This document shows, piece by piece, positions 1-5,530 of a DNA stretch of 6,908 nucleotides (positions are counted from its first letter, which is position 1; every line of letters begins with the position of its first letter). Made by a program: the position numbers and the translations under genes. Source of the DNA: Bradyrhizobium sp. Its GTDB lineage: Bacteria > Pseudomonadota > Alphaproteobacteria > Rhizobiales > Xanthobacteraceae. A model generated the notes under the pieces. It was not told the origin of the DNA and did not search any database. It saw only the letters and a program-made list of their open reading frames with translations. The DNA lies in assembly GCA_025960445.1 (NCBI GenBank), contig JAICIT010000136.1:1-6908 (forward strand), read 5' to 3'.

Positions 1-594
1 CACGAGATCGATCAGGTATTGGCCGACCATGCGCCGCGCCGGATCGATGAAAGCCACCGCCAGTTGCTCAGCGAGATGGCTGCCAAGCGTAACTTCGTCC
101 GCAACAAAGGCCTCGAGATTGTAGCTATCATCATTGGACGCACCGCCGCCCCATTCGGTGTAGGCGGTCGGAGCCGCATCCTGAGCAGTTCGTGCAGCGG
201 CCTCGGCCGGCTCTTCCGAAAATACGTTCTCGAGCGGCGTGTCGAGGGTCTGCTCGATCTCGGCTCGGCTGCCGAGATCGCGAGCGAGCCAGTCCTCCTG
301 GACCGACTCCAATCCGTCAGCCGAGTTCAGTCCTGCTTCGGAACCATCAGCGCCGGCGTCTTCGCCAAAGGAATGCTCGGAGTCGGAAATTTCGCGCTCG
401 GACACCGGCTCGCCCGCGACCGGGGGCTCGGGCCCGTCAACGCGTTCCAGCAGCGGATTCCGCTCCAGTTCCTCCTCGACGAATGCCGACAGGTCGAGAT
501 TGGACAACTGCAGCAGCTTGATCGCCTGCATCAACTGCGGCGTCATGACCAGCGACTGCGATTGCCGGAACTCTAATCTCTGCGTCAGCGCCAT
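1..594 (-). CDS. rpoN: RNA polymerase sigma-54 factor RpoN (N-terminal 198 residues, cut by window edge)
   Basis: Sigma-54 directs core RNA polymerase to -24/-12 promoters that need an AAA+ enhancer-binding activator, typically for nitrogen and carbon assimilation genes. The visible part opens with the Gln/Leu-rich Region I (residues 1-50, including FRQSQSLVMTPQLMQAIKLL and ERNPLLE), the part that contacts activators and inhibits isomerisation. An acidic, low-complexity Region II follows (about 51-135, rich in Glu, Asp and Ser). The beginning of the core-binding region comes next, with TEWGGGASND at 146-155 and a leucine/acidic stretch after it. The helix-turn-helix and RpoN box lie beyond the left edge. 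The ATG at 592-594 matches the family's usual MxLxQRLExRQSQ start and is the only ATG in this frame after the lptB stop. There is no good Shine-Dalgarno sequence just before it. It lies 114 bases downstream of lptB, the usual proteobacterial arrangement. Confidence 0.97.
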   Translation of the reverse strand, partial: MALTQRLEFRQSQSLVMTPQLMQAIKLLQLSNLDLSAFVEEELERNPLLERVDGPEPPVAGEPVSEREISDSEHSFGEDAGADGSEAGLNSADGLESVQEDWLARDLGSRAEIEQTLDTPLENVFSEEPAEAAARTAQDAAPTAYTEWGGGASNDDSYNLEAFVADEVTLGSHLAEQLAVAFIDPARRMVGQYLIDLV

Positions 595-708
595 GGAGGC
601 AAGAGCCGATACCTGAAAGTTGGTCCGATTCTTGCTTAACCCAGTCGAGGGTCGATGTACACGGCTTGACCAGTGCGAAAAATGTGGAGACCTTTTTTCC
701 GGTGCGGT
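595..708 (-). other. lptB-rpoN spacer
   Basis: This 114-base gap separates the lptB stop from the rpoN start. I see no strong hairpin with a T-run, so no clear terminator, and read-through from lptB into rpoN is plausible. The rpoN frame stays open through all 38 codons back to the lptB TAA, but contains no ATG or GTG start. I could not pick out a convincing -35/-10 pair. The best -10-like hexamer lacks a matching -35. Confidence 0.5.
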
Positions 709-1680
709 TTAGAGCCGGAATTCTTCGCCAAGGTAAAGGCGGCGTACATCCGGATCGTTAACAATTTCTTCCGGACTGCCCTCGGTCAGAATCTCACCAG
801 CATAGACGATGTAGGCGCGGTCGGTCAGCCCGAGCGTTTCGCGAACATTATGATCCGTGATCAGCACGCCGATGCCGCGGTTGGTGAGATGTCGGACGAG
901 ATCCTGAATGTCGCCCACTGCAATCGGATCGATCCCGGCGAACGGCTCGTCGAGCAGCATATAGTTGGGCCGGGTCGCAAGCGCGCGCGCAATCTCGACG
1001 CGCCGCCGCTCGCCGCCCGAGAGCGCGATCGACGGCGTCTTGCGTAGCCTGGCGATATTGAATTCATCCAGCAGCGAGTTGAGCTCGGCCTCACGTTTCT
1101 TTTTGGAGGGCTCCACGACCTCCAGCACGGCGCGAATATTTTGTTCGACGGTGAGTCCGCGAAAAATCGAAGCTTCCTGCGGCAGGTAACCAATTCCGAG
1201 CCTGGCACGCTGGTACATCGGCAGTTTGGTAACGTCATGGCCGTCGAGTTCGATGGCGCCGCGATCCGCCTTGATCAGCCCGGTGATCATATAAAATACG
1301 GTCGTCTTGCCTGCGCCGTTCGGCCCGAGCAACCCGACCGCCTCGCCGCGACGGACATAGATACTCACGCCTCGAACGACTTGCCGCGTTCCAAAACTTT
1401 TTTCAACGCTATGCACCGCCAGATAGCCGGGCCGTTGCGCCGATCGAAAGCCGGTGGCGGCTCCATTGGCCTTGCGCGGCTTCGGCCGCTCTGCGCCCCG
1501 GGGCGGCTGCGGCTTCGGCAAGGGCGCTTCGCGTGCGGTCGGCGGCGCGTCCCGCACCGGGCTGGTCAGTACCCCGCCGATCGTGTCACGGACCGAGGTG
1601 ATGTCCGCACGCGAGCGCGCAAATCCTGGCGCATTGCGTTTGGCCGGGCGGCGACGGAACATGCCGAGTAAATCCACCAT
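709..1680 (-). CDS. lptB: LPS export ABC transporter ATP-binding protein LptB, with long N-terminal extension
   Basis: LptB is the cytoplasmic ATPase that binds LptF/LptG and powers extraction of lipopolysaccharide from the inner membrane into the LptC-LptA bridge. The ABC domain occupies about residues 86-323. It has Walker [10 protein letters not shown] (119-127), Q-loop Q168 in LPQ, signature LSGGE (220-224), Walker B MLLDE (241-245) with catalytic Glu245, and switch His277 in TDHN. All key residues are intact. Ahead of it lies an extra segment of about 85 residues, rich in Pro, Arg and Lys, absent from the 241-residue E. coli protein. The start chosen (1680, MVDLLGMF) is the first ATG in the frame, preceded by a purine-rich GAAGCGAGG immediately next to it. 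A downstream ATG at 1662 is possible. The frame stays open upstream to a TTG at 1893, but without an ATG. It is followed by rpoN. Confidence 0.95.
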   Translation of the reverse strand: MVDLLGMFRRRPAKRNAPGFARSRADITSVRDTIGGVLTSPVRDAPPTAREAPLPKPQPPRGAERPKPRKANGAATGFRSAQRPGYLAVHSVEKSFGTRQVVRGVSIYVRRGEAVGLLGPNGAGKTTVFYMITGLIKADRGAIELDGHDVTKLPMYQRARLGIGYLPQEASIFRGLTVEQNIRAVLEVVEPSKKKREAELNSLLDEFNIARLRKTPSIALSGGERRRVEIARALATRPNYMLLDEPFAGIDPIAVGDIQDLVRHLTNRGIGVLITDHNVRETLGLTDRAYIVYAGEILTEGSPEEIVNDPDVRRLYLGEEFRL

Positions 1681-1850
1681 CCTCGCTTCGCTCAGCCTTT
1701 CAGGGATGATCTCACAACCCGCCGCGGCGCTTCGATTCGCTCGCGCAACATGAAGCAATGGATGTCGCTTGCCCAGCGAAACACCCTCGATTTCCGTCAC
1801 CGACTCATTCGGCGCGCGATCGGAAAAGATTGAGCCGTTGGCGAAAGGAC

Positions 1851-1882
1851 ATTGCGCTGTTTTAAAGAATTTACAGCGCGAT
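1851..1882. repeat. Inverted repeat, 10-base arms with 12-base AT-rich loop
   Basis: The arms are ATTGCGCTGT (1851-1860) and ACAGCGCGAT (1873-1882). Seven inner base pairs are perfect, the eighth is a mismatch (G-U on the plus strand), and the outer two pair again. The loop, 1861-1872, is all A/T except one G. It lies 171 bases upstream of the lptB start. It could be a protein-binding operator, or a stem-loop in the lptA-lptB transcript. There is no T-run, so it is not a standard intrinsic terminator. Confidence 0.5.
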
Positions 1883-1908
1883 CTGCCGCGCAACCGGATT
1901 TGCGTTCC

Positions 1909-1924
1909 CGATCACAATTGATCG
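1909..1924. repeat. Short inverted repeat CGATCA-CAAT-TGATCG
   Basis: Perfect six-base arms at 1909-1914 and 1919-1924 flank a four-base loop. The site lies between the two other inverted repeats of the lptA-lptB gap. It could be part of an operator or a small transcript hairpin, but an arm this short can also occur by chance. Confidence 0.3.
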
Positions 1925-1944
1925 TGCCGTAAATACAGGTGGTT

Positions 1945-1967
1945 GCCGCGGGCTTCAACCTCGCGGC
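1945..1967. repeat. GC-rich inverted repeat just downstream of lptA
   Basis: The arms are GCCGCG (1945-1950) and CGCGGC (1962-1967), separated by 11 bases. On the minus strand the stem can gain two more G-C pairs across a one-base bulge. It begins 28 bases after the lptA stop, so it may cap or attenuate the lptCA transcript. No T-run follows, so terminator function is doubtful. Confidence 0.35.
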
Positions 1968-1994
1968 CTGCATTACTTTGTTAAGCTGCTGATA

Positions 1995-2690
1995 TCACTT
2001 CGGCTTATTTGCGGAGCCAAATCCCGGCAACGGCGACCCGGAGGCCGAAGAACCCGACCCGCAGCCCTGCCCGGACTGGATGAACAGGCCTTGAACCTTG
2101 CCGCTGTCTGATTCTACCCGCGACACCCCGGTCGTCATGTCCACGAACAGCCGGTCACCGCGCAGCACGTTCTTGCATTGGGTCAGCACGATCCCGCCAA
2201 GCATCGTGATTAGGTTGGCCCGGGTGTCGAACACCGCGGTCTCTCCGGTCACGACCTGGTCTTTTTGCGTCACGACCACACTGCCTCTCGCTTCCAGGCG
2301 GCGGATCGACGAACTGCCTCCGGGTCCGGGGCTTGCGGACTGCATCGGGGCTGATTTCGCGGCTTTGCCGCTCGAGGCTGGCGACGATGGGGAAGGCGAG
2401 TTCGAATCGTAAAACACCACCAGGCTCTTTGACGTCATCGTGGTGTCGCCCTGAACGACCTTTACGTTGCCCGAGAATGTCGCTTCCTTTTTCTTGTCGC
2501 GCATTTCAAGCGAGGCTGCCTCGATCTGGATCGGTTGATCGCGATTCTGGGAAAAGCCCTGCATCGCGTTTGGCACTCCACTCATCGTGCTCTGCGCACC
2601 TGCATCACCGGTCGCGCCCATGGCAATGGTGAACGCGGCGCCGACCACAGCGCCTACGATCCGGCTGAGAGTGCTGCGTCTGCAATTCAT
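1995..2690 (-). CDS. lptA: LPS transport periplasmic protein LptA (OstA domain)
   Basis: LptA forms the periplasmic filament of beta-jellyroll units that carries lipopolysaccharide from LptC to LptD. The 231-residue product begins with a signal peptide: basic MNCRRSTLSR, a hydrophobic stretch 11-28, and a likely cleavage after A30-G31-A32. The OstA fold starts near residue 51 (DQPIQIEAASLEMRD, then ATFSGNVKVVQGDTTMTS at 70-87) and resumes at about 129-205 (RLEARGSVVVTQ, GETAVFD, ITMLGGIVLTQ). The two halves are separated by a Ser/Pro/Gly/Ala-rich insert at about 96-128. The tail after 206 is Gly/Ser-rich. Cysteines remain at 172 and 210 in the mature form. The ATG overlaps the lptC stop as ATGA, indicating translational coupling. 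A weak AAGAG lies upstream. The long gap after it separates it from lptB. Confidence 0.95.
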   Translation of the reverse strand: MNCRRSTLSRIVGAVVGAAFTIAMGATGDAGAQSTMSGVPNAMQGFSQNRDQPIQIEAASLEMRDKKKEATFSGNVKVVQGDTTMTSKSLVVFYDSNSPSPSSPASSGKAAKSAPMQSASPGPGGSSSIRRLEARGSVVVTQKDQVVTGETAVFDTRANLITMLGGIVLTQCKNVLRGDRLFVDMTTGVSRVESDSGKVQGLFIQSGQGCGSGSSASGSPLPGFGSANKPK

Positions 2691-3433
2691 TTCGAGTTGC
2701 TCTTGACGGAAGAAGACCTGGTCTTGTCCGAATAGTCTGAAGCGGGTTCGAGGCCCGCGGCAGGGCTGGCGGGCGGGTCGGATGCATTCAGATTGTCGAG
2801 ATTCATGACGACATTACCCTCGAACGTCACCACCTCGCCGCCTCCGGTGATCCTTAGCTTGTCGGCGGTGAGTGTGCCGTTGAGCAATTTGACGTCGACA
2901 TGTTCCTCCGAAGTGACAGTGCCCTTTGCCATGTCGACAAATGCCTGTGAGAGTCGCGCTTCGTAGCCGGCGGAGGATTGCAGAAAGATGTCCTTATGCA
3001 ACTGAAGCAGTTGTTGCTTGGTATCCATCGAGCCGTCGCGGGCATCGAGCGTCACCGTGGTCGTGTGATCAGCCATCAACACTTTGGCCCGCAAAGCCTT
3101 CAGATCGACGTGATCGGGCGCCGTCACATCCTGCGTCGCGGTTTTTGCCCACACTTCGTAGGGTCGCTGATCGGGCGTGTACCCGGATAGATGCGGCGAC
3201 TCCATCGTGATTTTGGTGCCGGAGACCACGAGGTTTCCCATGTCGACCGGCAACTTGGGCAGCAGCATTCGGAACGGATTGAAAATCGACACCGCGATAA
3301 TGACTGCCAACGCCAGGATCACGGCGCCGGGAACGGCGATACGGAGCAGCCGAACCATCCGGCTGTGGCGCGAGGCAATCGCGAACCGCGCCTCCATGCC
3401 GGCCTGATAGGCGGGGTTCCGAACCGAATTCAC
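2687..3433 (-). CDS. lptC: LPS export system protein LptC
   Basis: LptC is a bitopic inner-membrane protein whose periplasmic jellyroll receives lipopolysaccharide from LptB2FG and passes it to LptA. The 248-residue product has a basic cytoplasmic N-terminus, one transmembrane helix at about 29-52, and an LptC/YrbK-type periplasmic domain from about 60 to 215. That domain includes SGYTPDQRPYEVWAKTATQD (83-102) and the C-terminal strands LTADKLRITGGGEVVTFEGN (188-207). A polar, probably disordered tail of about 30 residues follows, making it longer than E. coli LptC (191 residues). The GTG start at 3431-3433 is chosen because GGAG lies five bases before it; the ATG at residue 13 has no such site. 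Its TGA overlaps the lptA ATG. It starts 134 bases after nrnC, and a possible promoter lies in that gap. Confidence 0.93.
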   Translation of the reverse strand: MNSVRNPAYQAGMEARFAIASRHSRMVRLLRIAVPGAVILALAVIIAVSIFNPFRMLLPKLPVDMGNLVVSGTKITMESPHLSGYTPDQRPYEVWAKTATQDVTAPDHVDLKALRAKVLMADHTTTVTLDARDGSMDTKQQLLQLHKDIFLQSSAGYEARLSQAFVDMAKGTVTSEEHVDVKLLNGTLTADKLRITGGGEVVTFEGNVVMNLDNLNASDPPASPAAGLEPASDYSDKTRSSSVKSNSK

Positions 3434-3438
3434 CGCTG

Positions 3439-3442
3439 CTCC
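3439..3442 (-). promoter_or_regulatory. Ribosome binding site that fixes the GTG start of lptC
   Basis: On the minus strand GGAG is followed by five bases and then GTG. This is the best Shine-Dalgarno match near the gene's start and favours GTG at 3433 over the ATG 12 codons downstream. Confidence 0.6.
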
Positions 3443-3473
3443 AAAACAATCGGGGCGCGCATGCCCGACCCCT

Positions 3474-3501
3474 ATTGTAGCCGGTGCAAGCGGATTGTGC
3501 A
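3474..3501 (-). promoter_or_regulatory. Possible promoter for lptC-lptA
   Basis: On the minus strand a -35-like TGCACA (3496-3501, four of six consensus positions) is separated by 16 bases from a -10-like TACAAT (3474-3479, five of six). It would give a leader of about 35 bases before the lptC GTG. The -35 is weak, so this is a candidate only; transcription from nrnC may also continue into lptC. Confidence 0.28.
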
Positions 3502-3567
3502 GCCCCGGACCCGCCGTTACGAGTGTGACCGAAACGGGGCGGGCGCGCTCCTACGGTCCGCTCGCTG

Positions 3568-4182
3568 TCAAGAATGCGAAAAAATGTCTTCGGCTTCCCA
3601 GCCCTGCAGATCCAGTTTGGCGCGCGTCGGCAGAAAATCGAAGCACGCTTGCGCGAGTTGGAGCCGGCCCTCGCGCGCCAGCATGGCATCGAGCCGCTCG
3701 CGAAGCGCATGCAGATGCAGCACGTCGGATGCGGCATAGGCAAGTTGCGCTTCGCTCAGCGACTGCGAGCCCCAGTCGCTCGATTGCTGCTGCTTCGATA
3801 AGTCAATGTTGAGAACTTCGCGCGCCAGATCTTTCAGGCCATGACGATCGGTGTAGGTGCGCGACAGCCGCGATGCGATCTTGGTGCAGTACACCGGGTG
3901 CGGCATCACACCGAACGCATTGTACAGCACGGCGATATCGAACCGCGCGAAATGAAAGATCTTCATGATCTTCGGATCGCCCAATAGTGCTTTCAGGTTC
4001 GGCGCGTTCGCATGATCTTTCGGGATCTGCACGACATCGGCGCTGCCGTCGCCGTTCGACAACTGCACGACACAGAGCCGGTCGCGGTGTGGCTGCAAGC
4101 CCATGGTCTCGGTATCGATCGCCACTGAAGTGGTGTAGCGGCTCAGATCCGGCAAATCGCCTCGATGCAGGCGCACGGTCAT
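3568..4182 (-). CDS. nrnC: NrnC-type diribonuclease / short RNase D-like 3'-5' exonuclease
   Basis: This is a single-domain DEDDy exonuclease of 204 residues. The acidic and tyrosine catalytic set is complete: D23 and E25 in DTETMGL (Exo I), D82 in HFARFDIAVL (Exo II), and Y149 with D153 in AYAASD (Exo III). It lacks the HRDC domains of true RNase D, which is about 370 residues in E. coli. Length and sequence (GDLPDLSRY, LQPHRDRLCVVQLS, YTDRHGLKDLA, SKQQQSSDW, and a C-terminus ending in DIFSHS) match my recollection of alphaproteobacterial NrnC from Bartonella and Brucella. NrnC forms a ring-shaped octamer that degrades two-nucleotide RNAs, including pGpG from cyclic-di-GMP turnover. The ATG at 4182 has AAGAGG (4191-4196) eight bases upstream. 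It lies 107 bases after tRNA-Leu on the same strand, without a clear promoter of its own, so it may be expressed from the tRNA promoter. Automatic annotation often names such genes rnd. Confidence 0.92.
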   Translation of the reverse strand: MTVRLHRGDLPDLSRYTTSVAIDTETMGLQPHRDRLCVVQLSNGDGSADVVQIPKDHANAPNLKALLGDPKIMKIFHFARFDIAVLYNAFGVMPHPVYCTKIASRLSRTYTDRHGLKDLAREVLNIDLSKQQQSSDWGSQSLSEAQLAYAASDVLHLHALRERLDAMLAREGRLQLAQACFDFLPTRAKLDLQGWEAEDIFSHS

Positions 4183-4289
4183 CGTCAGAACCTCTTCGAA
4201 TCGCTGCCGACCAAACTACCGCCCAAACTTCAAACAGGCGAGCAGCCGGTGAACCCTGGTGGGTGATGGGAGGGGCATCCAAGGATAAA

Positions 4290-4376
<87 letters not shown>

Positions 4377-4385
4377 CCGGGCGGG

Positions 4386-4414
4386 TTAGTACGGATCGGT
4401 TGCGCGCTTGTCAA
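4386..4414 (-). promoter_or_regulatory. Promoter of tRNA-Leu(CAG)
   Basis: On the minus strand a perfect -35 hexamer TTGACA (4409-4414) is followed after exactly 17 bases by TACTAA (4386-4391), a partial -10. The -10 ends nine bases before the tRNA 5' end, implying a very short leader, as is usual for tRNA genes. The -35 lies in a short imperfect inverted repeat (plus strand TTGTC, five bases, GGCAA; 4408-4422) that might be an operator or may be chance. Confidence 0.6.
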
Positions 4415-4438
4415 ATTGGCAAGCTGCGAGGCAAATGC

Positions 4439-4448
4439 GCTGTACAGC
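4439..4448. repeat. Perfect 10-base palindrome upstream of the NDUFA9-like gene
   Basis: GCTGTACAGC reads the same on both strands. It lies in the divergent region between the tRNA promoter and the SDR gene, 75 bases before the SDR start. It could be a repressor half-site pair, but one 10-base palindrome is weak evidence. Confidence 0.25.
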
Positions 4449-4523
4449 ATCAGCATGATGGCGTATCGCGAAACCGCCAAATATCTGCACGACCGATCGA
4501 ATTTGACCTTAGGAACAGGCGCT

Positions 4524-5492
4524 ATGGCATCGAATCTGGACACGCTCGTCACGGTTTTCGGAGGATCGGGTTTCCTTGGCCGACACGTGGTGCGCGCGCT
4601 GGCGAAGCGCGATTATCGTATCCGGGTGGCGGTGCGACGGCCGGAACTGGCCGGGCATTTGCAGCCACTCGGCCGAGTCGGCCAGATCCATGCGGTGCAA
4701 TGCAATTTGCGTTATCCGGCCTCGGTCGAGGCTGCGATGCGGGGCTCGTATGCGGCCATCAATCTGGTCGGTATTCTGGCGGAGAGCGGCGCCCAAAGTT
4801 TCGAGGCGGTTCAAGCCCGCGGTGCGGGTGCGGTGGCCCGCGCGGCTGCGGCGGTCGGCGCCGATATGGTGCATGTTTCCGCTATCGGAGCCGACGAGAA
4901 GTCCCCCTCGGGCTATGGGCGCACGAAAGCGGCAGGCGAAAAAGCGGTGCTGTCGGTCACGCCCTCAGCCACCATCTTCCGGCCGTCGGTGGTATTCGGA
5001 CCCGAGGATCAGTTCACCAATCGCTTCGCAGCGCTGGCACGGGTCTCGCCCGCCTTGCCGCTGATCGGCGGCGGTGTGACGCGAATGCAGCCGGTCTATG
5101 TTGGCGATGTCGCCACCGCGGTCGCCGATGCCGTCGACGGAAAGACCAAAGCCGGCGCCACTTACGAACTCGGCGGCCCGGAAGTGCTGACCATGCGCGA
5201 GATCATGCAAATCATTCTCGCGACCATTGAACGGCGACGCATGCTGATCTCACTGCCGTTCGGGCTCGCGAAGTTGCAGGCGCTGGTGCTGCAGTTCGCG
5301 CCGGGACCACTCAAGCTAACCCCGGACCAAGTCGCGCTGTTGCGCACCGACAATGTCGTATCGGACGCCGCAAAGGCCGGCGGGCTGACGCTGGAAGGCC
5401 TGGGAATCGTGCCGGATTCGCTGGAAGCGATCGCTCCGCAATACCTTTGGCGATTCCGCAAGACGGGGCAGTTCGCGAACAGGCGCGCTTAG
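4524..5492 (+). CDS. NDUFA9-like complex I accessory protein (atypical SDR / NAD-dependent epimerase fold)
   Basis: The 322-residue product is an extended/atypical short-chain dehydrogenase. It begins with a Rossmann strand and the dinucleotide-binding GGSGFLG (13-19). It then has SAIGAD (119-124), the active-site-like Y131-xxx-K135 (YGRTK), RPSVVFGPED (153-162) and QPVYVGDVATAV (189-200). This matches the NDUFA9-like subgroup (complex I 39-kDa accessory subunit), which binds NADPH tightly and supports complex I assembly or stability instead of turning over a substrate. A sugar-nucleotide epimerase role is less likely because no sugar pathway gene is nearby. I chose the ATG at 4524, the family-like start, with AGGA at 4511-4514 ahead of it. 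The frame also has an in-frame TTG at 4416 and ATGs at 4458, 4461, but these would add residues unlike the family. It is convergent with uppP, 38 bases apart. Confidence 0.88.
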   Translation: MASNLDTLVTVFGGSGFLGRHVVRALAKRDYRIRVAVRRPELAGHLQPLGRVGQIHAVQCNLRYPASVEAAMRGSYAAINLVGILAESGAQSFEAVQARGAGAVARAAAAVGADMVHVSAIGADEKSPSGYGRTKAAGEKAVLSVTPSATIFRPSVVFGPEDQFTNRFAALARVSPALPLIGGGVTRMQPVYVGDVATAVADAVDGKTKAGATYELGGPEVLTMREIMQIILATIERRRMLISLPFGLAKLQALVLQFAPGPLKLTPDQVALLRTDNVVSDAAKAGGLTLEGLGIVPDSLEAIAPQYLWRFRKTGQFANRRA

Positions 5493-5507
5493 AACGCGCG
5501 CGCGGAC

Positions 5508-5529
5508 ACCGACATAATCCGCAGTCGGT
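5508..5529. terminator. Candidate bidirectional hairpin between convergent stop codons
   Basis: Arms ACCGAC (5508-5513) and GTCGGT (5524-5529) form a perfect six-pair stem with a ten-base loop. The hairpin falls exactly between the SDR stop (5492) and the uppP stop (5531), where a shared terminator would be expected. There is no T-run on either side. A second possible stem, GCGCGC/GCGCGC at 5483-5501, spans the SDR stop codon. Confidence 0.35.
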
Positions 5530-5530
5530 C

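Larger units (their letters stand above)
1681..1994 (-). other. Long lptA-lptB intergenic region containing three inverted repeats
   Basis: In most proteobacteria lptA and lptB are nearly adjacent; here they are 314 bases apart. Going from lptA towards lptB the gap holds a hairpin at 1945-1967, a hairpin at 1909-1924 and a longer one at 1851-1882. None is followed by a T-run on the minus strand. I could not identify a convincing -35/-10 pair for a separate lptB promoter. The lptB frame is open back to a stop at 1912-1914, and a 58-codon ORF lies at 1797-1973 in another frame, but neither shows start signals that make me call it. Confidence 0.6.

Noticed and set aside
19..576. Plus-strand open frame opposite rpoN, 185 codons
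   Set aside because: It is antisense to a well-recognised rpoN N-terminus. Its product has no recognisable domain and reflects GC-rich codon structure.
1681..1893. Extension of lptB upstream to a TTG start (71 more residues)
   Set aside because: There is no ATG in this stretch and no family similarity. The ATG at 1680 is the simpler start.
1797..1973. 58-codon minus-strand ORF in the lptA-lptB gap
   Set aside because: It has an ATG, but no Shine-Dalgarno sequence, no signal peptide or membrane segment, and no motif I recognise. It would only become credible if conserved in relatives.
3191..3739. Long plus-strand frame opposite lptC and nrnC
   Set aside because: It crosses two real minus-strand genes and encodes an Arg/Cys-rich product without known motifs.
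4400..5230. 276-codon plus-strand frame overlapping the NDUFA9-like gene
   Set aside because: It is a shifted-frame shadow: Gly/Arg-rich, no motifs, while the other frame carries clear SDR signatures.
5471..5480. Perfect palindrome GTTCGCGAAC
   Set aside because: It lies inside the last codons of the SDR gene. Short GC-rich palindromes of this kind are expected by chance.
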